From contig NZ_JAMXLH010000076.1 of the NCBI RefSeq assembly GCF_024281035.1, forward strand, positions 57,548-121,547: a DNA stretch of 64,000 nucleotides, written 5' to 3'. This document shows positions 60,027 to 64,000 of the stretch, one piece after another. This stretch comes from Paraburkholderia sp. (GTDB lineage: Bacteria > Pseudomonadota > Gammaproteobacteria > Burkholderiales > Burkholderiaceae). A program made the position numbers and the translations under genes. A model generated the notes under the pieces. It ran no database searches. It worked only from the letters and a program-made list of their open reading frames with translations, and had not been told where the DNA came from. Position 1 is the first letter of the stretch; every line of letters starts with the position of its first letter.

Positions 60027-60311
60027 TCCGATCCCCCTTTGATTACAAAGCTAACCAACTCGAACCGAGATTAGTCGTAACGACAAGAATTGGCAATCAC
60101 TATTAATACCGCTTTATCAGAATATTTCCAATATTTAACCATTGATCGCCCGCAGTCAAACCGTGCATCTGTAGTACACAATAATGCGACCAAAGGTATC
60201 GGAATTGACAATCTTTGACACCCGCCGATCAATCGACTGCCTAGAATCGACCACTCCCTGACTCGATTCAGTTTTGTAAGCCCCTTTCAAAACATCTATT
60301 CGAGGTGTCGC
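60027..60311. other. A/T-rich intergenic region between H-NS-family gene and aqpZ
   Basis: 285 bp, with the stretch 60060-60180 clearly richer in A/T than the rest of the window. No gene is visible. It must hold the divergent promoters of the H-NS-family gene and aqpZ, and its composition suits H-NS-type binding. A TAGAAT hexamer near 60242 could be a -10 element for aqpZ, but no -35 at proper spacing is clear. Confidence 0.6.
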
Positions 60312-61034
60312 ATGATGCACTTATCCAAACGACTCGCCGCCGAACTGTTCGGCACGTTCTGGCTGGTACTCGGCGGCTGCGGCAGTGCCGTGCTCGCCGC
60401 CAGTTTCGGCGGCCCCGGCCACAGCCTCGGCATCGGCTTTGCGGGCGTCTCGCTGGCATTCGGACTGACGGTGCTCACCATGGCCTTTGCCATCGGGCAT
60501 ATTTCCGGCTGTCACCTGAATCCGGCGGTGAGCGTCGGCCTCGTGGTCGCCGGACGCTTTCCCGCGCGCGATCTCATCCCGTATATCGCGGCGCAGGTGC
60601 TCGGCGCCACGCTCGGCGCGTTCACGCTGTACCTCATCGCCCTCGGCAATCCGGATTTCGACCTTGCCACGAACAGCTTCGGGACGAACGGCTATGGCGA
60701 GCGCTCGCCGGGCCAGTATTCATTGATCGCCGCTTTCCTCTGCGAAGCGGTGATGACCGGCTTCTTCCTGTTCGTGATTCTCGGCGCCACCGACCAACGC
60801 GCGCCCGCCGGCTTCGCGCCGATTGCGATCGGCCTGTGCCTCACGCTAATCCACCTCATCTCGATCCCGGTCACCAATACGTCCGTGAATCCGGCGCGCT
60901 CGACCGGCCCGGCGCTTGTCAGCGGCGTCGAAGCGCTCTCCCAGCTCTGGCTCTTCTGGGTGGCGCCGATCGCCGGGGCAATCGTCGCAAGTCTGGTCTA
61001 TCCGGCAGTGGCTTGCCGCCGCCAGGCAAGCTGA
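60312..61034 (+). CDS. aqpZ: Aquaporin Z, water channel
   Basis: 240-residue, six-helix MIP-family channel. Both NPA boxes are intact (HLNPAVSVG and SVNPARSTG). The selectivity-filter residues expected of a water-specific channel, Phe in helix 2, His in helix 5 (LTLIHLISIP), and Arg after the second NPA, are visible. Two adjacent ATGs follow GAGGTGTCG. It is preceded by an A/T-rich divergent region. Confidence 0.95.
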   Translation: MMHLSKRLAAELFGTFWLVLGGCGSAVLAASFGGPGHSLGIGFAGVSLAFGLTVLTMAFAIGHISGCHLNPAVSVGLVVAGRFPARDLIPYIAAQVLGATLGAFTLYLIALGNPDFDLATNSFGTNGYGERSPGQYSLIAAFLCEAVMTGFFLFVILGATDQRAPAGFAPIAIGLCLTLIHLISIPVTNTSVNPARSTGPALVSGVEALSQLWLFWVAPIAGAIVASLVYPAVACRRQAS

Positions 61035-61129
61035 GGGGCATCCAGCGGTAGACAGCGATATACAGCGGTACACAGCCGAACACATCAACACCCAGCGGGG
61101 GCGCTCGACGACGCCGCCCGCGCATGAAA

Positions 61130-61160
61130 ACGGGCGCCACGGCGCCCGTCTTCCTTTCCG
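61130..61160 (+). terminator. Rho-independent-like terminator after aqpZ
   Basis: ACGGGCGCC and GGCGCCCGT form a 9-bp stem with a 2-nt centre, followed by CTTCCTTTCC. The pyrimidine tail is short on T, so it is a moderately good terminator, placed 95 bp after aqpZ. Confidence 0.65.
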
Positions 61161-61226
61161 GCCCTGCTGCGCGCACGCGCTGCTAGAATCGGGCGACCCA
61201 CCGATCTTCCCGCCACGGCCCGCATC

Positions 61227-61910
61227 ATGGAGCGCTCCTTCGCCTCGCTTATCCGCATCGTCCTGTGCTTCGCGGCGGCGTTGAGCGCCTGCGCGAAAGC
61301 GGCCGATACACCCGCTGCACCCGATATACCCACAGCACCCGCAGCACAAAACAATATCGAAACGCTCGTATTCGTCCGGCACGCCGAAAAACCGCCCACA
61401 GGCCTCGGCCAGCTCAGTTGCAAGGGGTTGAATCGCGCGCTTGCGCTGCCAGCGGTGATCGCCGCGAAATACGGCAAGCCCGATGCCATCTACGCGCCGG
61501 ACCCGGGCGAGCGCAAAAACGACAGCGGCCAGCCGTACTACTACGTACGCCCGCTCGCGACCATCGAGCCAACCGCGATCCAGTTCGGCCTGCCGGTTCA
61601 GACGCCGTATGGCTTTTCGCAGATTGGCGAGCTTGGCGGCACGCTCATCGATCCGAAGTGGGCGAACCGGACCGTGCTCGTGGCCTGGGAACATCGCGAG
61701 ATCGAGGAGCTTGCGCGGCAGATCGTCGGCGCGCACGGCGGCGCAGCCGGCGACGTGCCGTCATGGAAGAGCAACGATTTCGACAGCATCTACGTCGTGC
61801 GCATCGACTGGAGCGGCGGCACGCCGCGCGCGCGTTTCTCGCGCGAGCACGAAGACCTCGACGACCGCGCCGACGACTGCCCCTGTGCCGCGCTGCCGCC
61901 CGCGCGCTGA
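61227..61910 (+). CDS. Histidine-phosphatase-fold lipoprotein, function unknown
   Basis: 227 residues. The signal peptide ends in a lipobox (ALSAC), so it is probably a lipoprotein. The mature part contains LVFVRHAEKP, the RHG-like motif with catalytic His of the histidine phosphatase superfamily, and a second His in LVAWEHREIEEL. The core is otherwise divergent, so activity on phosphoesters is only inferred. A GTG/ATG region with TAGAAT upstream suggests its own promoter. Confidence 0.8.
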   Translation: MERSFASLIRIVLCFAAALSACAKAADTPAAPDIPTAPAAQNNIETLVFVRHAEKPPTGLGQLSCKGLNRALALPAVIAAKYGKPDAIYAPDPGERKNDSGQPYYYVRPLATIEPTAIQFGLPVQTPYGFSQIGELGGTLIDPKWANRTVLVAWEHREIEELARQIVGAHGGAAGDVPSWKSNDFDSIYVVRIDWSGGTPRARFSREHEDLDDRADDCPCAALPPAR

Positions 61911-61920
61911 CGCACCTGGC

Positions 61921-62742
61921 TTACGAAACGGGTTCGTCGCCGAGCGCGAAAAGCTTGCGCAGATGCCGCGCGACGCCCGCCTCGAAGTTGTTGCCGATAC
62001 GCGGAACCTTCGGCAGACGTGCGATGAGATCGGGATTCGCGTTGTTCATCATGAACGGATGCCCGGCTGTTTCGAGCAGGTCGATGTCGTTCATGTTGTC
62101 GCCGAACGCGACGCAGCCCGTCGTCGCGACGCCGAGCCGCTCGAGCACGACGCGCAGCGCGCGCCCCTTCGAAACGCCCGCCACCATCACTTCGAGACAG
62201 TCCGGCAGCGAATACGTGACGTAGAGCGCGTCGCCGAATTCGTCCGCGAGCCGCTGCGATACTTGTGCGAGATCGGCGGGGTCGCCGATATAAAGCGCCT
62301 TGGCGATGCCGATGCCGTCATGCGCGCGCAAGTCGGTCACACGATAGGTGAAGCCCGAATCCTGGTGAAAAGCGAGCAGTTCGGGCGCGTCGCGGTCGAT
62401 AAACCAGGCGTCGTCGGCGAAGAGGCTCACGATCACGCGGCCGTGCGTGCCGGTCACCTCGGGCGCGACCAGACGCTGGACGATCGTTTCGGGCAGGTTT
62501 GCGGCGTCGATCAGCGTATCGTCCGGCGCGTGGACGCGCGCGCCGTTCGAGGTAATCAGATACGGCCGGATGCCCAGCAGATCCCGGATGCCGGCGACGT
62601 CGCAGTAGTGGCGCCCGGTAGCGATGACGAACCGCAGACCTTGTGCGTCGAGGGTATTGAGCGTGGCAACCGTGAACGGATCGAGCTGGTGATCGGAGTT
62701 GAGCAGCGTGCCGTCAAGATCGGTTGCGATGACCTTGTACAT
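61921..62742 (-). CDS. Cof-type HAD-superfamily phosphatase
   Basis: 273 residues. HAD motif I is DLDGTLL (residues 8-14), motif II lies in FVIATGRHY, motif III Lys is near ACLEVMVAGVSKGRALR-like SLPDCLEVMVAGVSKG, and motif IV is FGDNMNDIDLLE. The Cof/type IIB cap (DAWFIDRD) places it with sugar-phosphate or pyridoxal-phosphate phosphatases. The substrate is not predictable. It converges on the phosphatase-fold lipoprotein gene with a 10-bp gap. Confidence 0.88.
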   Translation of the reverse strand: MYKVIATDLDGTLLNSDHQLDPFTVATLNTLDAQGLRFVIATGRHYCDVAGIRDLLGIRPYLITSNGARVHAPDDTLIDAANLPETIVQRLVAPEVTGTHGRVIVSLFADDAWFIDRDAPELLAFHQDSGFTYRVTDLRAHDGIGIAKALYIGDPADLAQVSQRLADEFGDALYVTYSLPDCLEVMVAGVSKGRALRVVLERLGVATTGCVAFGDNMNDIDLLETAGHPFMMNNANPDLIARLPKVPRIGNNFEAGVARHLRKLFALGDEPVS

Positions 62743-62909
62743 GGGAATCGGACAGCAGGTGTTAAACGCTTAATGCTAACACCGCCTCGGTAACGCTGCG
62801 CCGTTCGCTCCTGATCGTTTCTGCCCCCTGATTGGGAACCGGCGTTGCGCCCGGCGCGCCGCCGCCCTGTCCACGCTGTCCACGCTTACTACGCTTGCCG
62901 CGCTTACGT

Positions 62910-63794
62910 CTACGCCTGCGCGAGCCGTGCAGCTTCGCGCTGCGCCAGCCGCAGCGCACCGCTTGTCGAATCGGCGATTGGTGCGCGCAGCCGCGCGCGC
63001 ACTGCCTGCGGCACCCATTCGCGCAGCGGCTGGCCAAGCCCGCCCGAGAGCGCGGCAGGCAACGTGGCAGTGGGGTCGAGCGCGCCGATGAATTGCGCGA
63101 TAGCTTCGCCCGCTTCGGCCAGCAGCTTTGCGGCAAACGGATGCTCGCGATGCGCGAGCACCACGGGCGCGAGGCTGGCGTAGGCGGTCTGGTTCGCCGC
63201 GCACAGCCAGACGATGAGACTGTCGCGATCGGTCGAGCCGGTGTGGGCGAGCAGCGCCTGCGCGAAGGCATCGATCGGCGCGCGGCCATCCAGCGCCTGC
63301 TGCGCCCAGACGATTGCGCGCAGACCAAACCAGGCGCCGCTCGCCTCGTCGCCGGACGGAAAGCCGAAGCCGCCTGCGATCCGGCACGCGCCCGCACTGT
63401 CGAGTGCAGCGGCGATGCTGCCCGTGCCAAGCGCAACCACCACGCCGGGCTCGCCGCCGTGCGCGCCGAGCAACGTCGTGTAGGCGTCGCTTTCCACGGC
63501 GAGGCCCGCCACCTGCGGCGCCTGCTGGCGAAACGCGGCGAGCCAGTCCGGGTTGTTCACGCCCGCGAGCCCGCAGCCGAGCACGCAGCGCGACCAGTCG
63601 AACGCGAGCCCCGCATTGGCGAACGCGGCACGGCAACCCGACTCGATGGATTCCCACGCGCGAGCAATGCCGAGCCCGAGACCCGAAGGGCCCGCGGCGG
63701 CGCGTGCGAGCTCCGCGCCATTCGAGTCGCCAAGCGCCACGCGCGTGCCGGTGCCGCCGCCGTCCACGCCGATCAGCCATGTGTATGTCTGCAT
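62910..63794 (-). CDS. BadF/BadG-type ATPase, probable N-acetylglucosamine kinase
   Basis: 294 residues. The ASKHA-fold phosphate motif GVDGGGTGTRVALGDSNG opens the protein. Other marks are ALGTGSIAAALD (phosphate 2), and GGFGFPSGDEASGAWFGLRA, typical of N-acetylglucosamine kinase-like members. Residues upstream of MQTYTWLIG in the frame are not supported. It is divergent from the partial gene at the window end, an arrangement that suits an amino-sugar regulon. A kinase role is inferred from family. Confidence 0.82.
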   Translation of the reverse strand: MQTYTWLIGVDGGGTGTRVALGDSNGAELARAAAGPSGLGLGIARAWESIESGCRAAFANAGLAFDWSRCVLGCGLAGVNNPDWLAAFRQQAPQVAGLAVESDAYTTLLGAHGGEPGVVVALGTGSIAAALDSAGACRIAGGFGFPSGDEASGAWFGLRAIVWAQQALDGRAPIDAFAQALLAHTGSTDRDSLIVWLCAANQTAYASLAPVVLAHREHPFAAKLLAEAGEAIAQFIGALDPTATLPAALSGGLGQPLREWVPQAVRARLRAPIADSTSGALRLAQREAARLAQA

Positions 63795-63961
63795 GATGAT
63801 GAGTGCCGCGTCTGTTGGAGTCTGTTGGGTGATGAGCCGTGCCGCAGAGACTAACGGGTCCGCGGCGTTCGCACAATTGCCCGGATGACCAGGGTGGCCG
63901 GGCATTCGCGATCCGCTATGCTGGCGTGAACTGAACGAACTGGCGGCAAGGAGAGATCGAC

Positions 63962-64000
63962 GTGACCGACGCAAGCGACGTGACCGGGGCGGTACAGCGC
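63962..64000 (+). CDS. Start of a divergent gene, cut by window edge
   Basis: A GTG preceded by AAGGAGAG opens 13 codons (MTDASDVTGAVQR) to the last base. Too little is visible to name it. A regulator of amino-sugar use beside the kinase would be usual, but this is speculation. Confidence 0.45.
   Translation, partial: MTDASDVTGAVQR

Noticed and set aside
1..64000. Insertion sequences, integrases, tRNA or rRNA genes
   Set aside because: No transposase or integrase domains, no terminal inverted repeats flanked by duplications, and no tRNA cloverleaf or rRNA sequence were recognised.

Overview
The window is high-GC DNA from a flagellated beta-proteobacterium, most probably a Paraburkholderia or Burkholderia relative. 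The signs are strong G/C preference at third codon positions, FlhDC-type master regulation combined with FlhF/FlhG, a CheD-containing chemotaxis operon, short H-NS-family proteins and a coniferyl-aldehyde-dehydrogenase-like gene. The genus is inferred from gene content and protein style; no rRNA or other marker is present.

Layout. Positions 1-5.9 kb hold a truncated GMC oxidoreductase, a MazEF-type toxin-antitoxin pair, an AidB-like acyl-CoA dehydrogenase and an aldehyde dehydrogenase. From 5.9 to 57.7 kb lies one almost uninterrupted motility island. Its parts are: a leftward fliS-fliT-fliK2-flhB-tail operon; fliE divergent from fliFGHIJK; fliLMNOPQR; the leftward rod, hook and ring set flgBCDEFGHI-flgJ-ycgR-flgKL; rightward flgA and flgMN; leftward flhBA and flhF-flhG-fliA; the leftward chemotaxis operon motAB-cheY1-cheA-cheW-mcp-cheRDB-cheY2-cheZ; and the master operon flhDC. 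From 58.4 kb to the end are a GT4 glycosyltransferase, an H-NS-family protein, aquaporin Z, a histidine-phosphatase-fold lipoprotein, a HAD phosphatase, an N-acetylglucosamine-kinase-like ATPase and the first codons of a divergent gene.

How it works together. The regulatory hierarchy can be read in the DNA. FlhD/FlhC are class I. An imperfect inverted repeat with ATAG/CTATTC arms lies upstream of flgB/flgA, fliL, fliE/fliF and, more weakly, flhB; it is a candidate FlhDC operator. Sigma-28 (FliA) promoters close to TAAAGTTT-N11-GCCGATAA precede fliS, flgK, ycgR, motA and flgM. FliA, its anti-sigma factor FlgM, and the late chaperones FlgN, FliS and FliT are all present. The filament genes fliC and fliD are absent and must lie elsewhere.

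Unusual points include a second FliK-like ruler paired with a stand-alone FlhB C-terminal domain, FlgB carrying a Gly/Ser/Met insertion of about 65 residues, CheD with a duplicated tail motif, FlhG with a TTG start and no P-loop lysine, a YcgR brake gene between flgJ and flgK, and many short tandem repeats both between genes and inside linkers.
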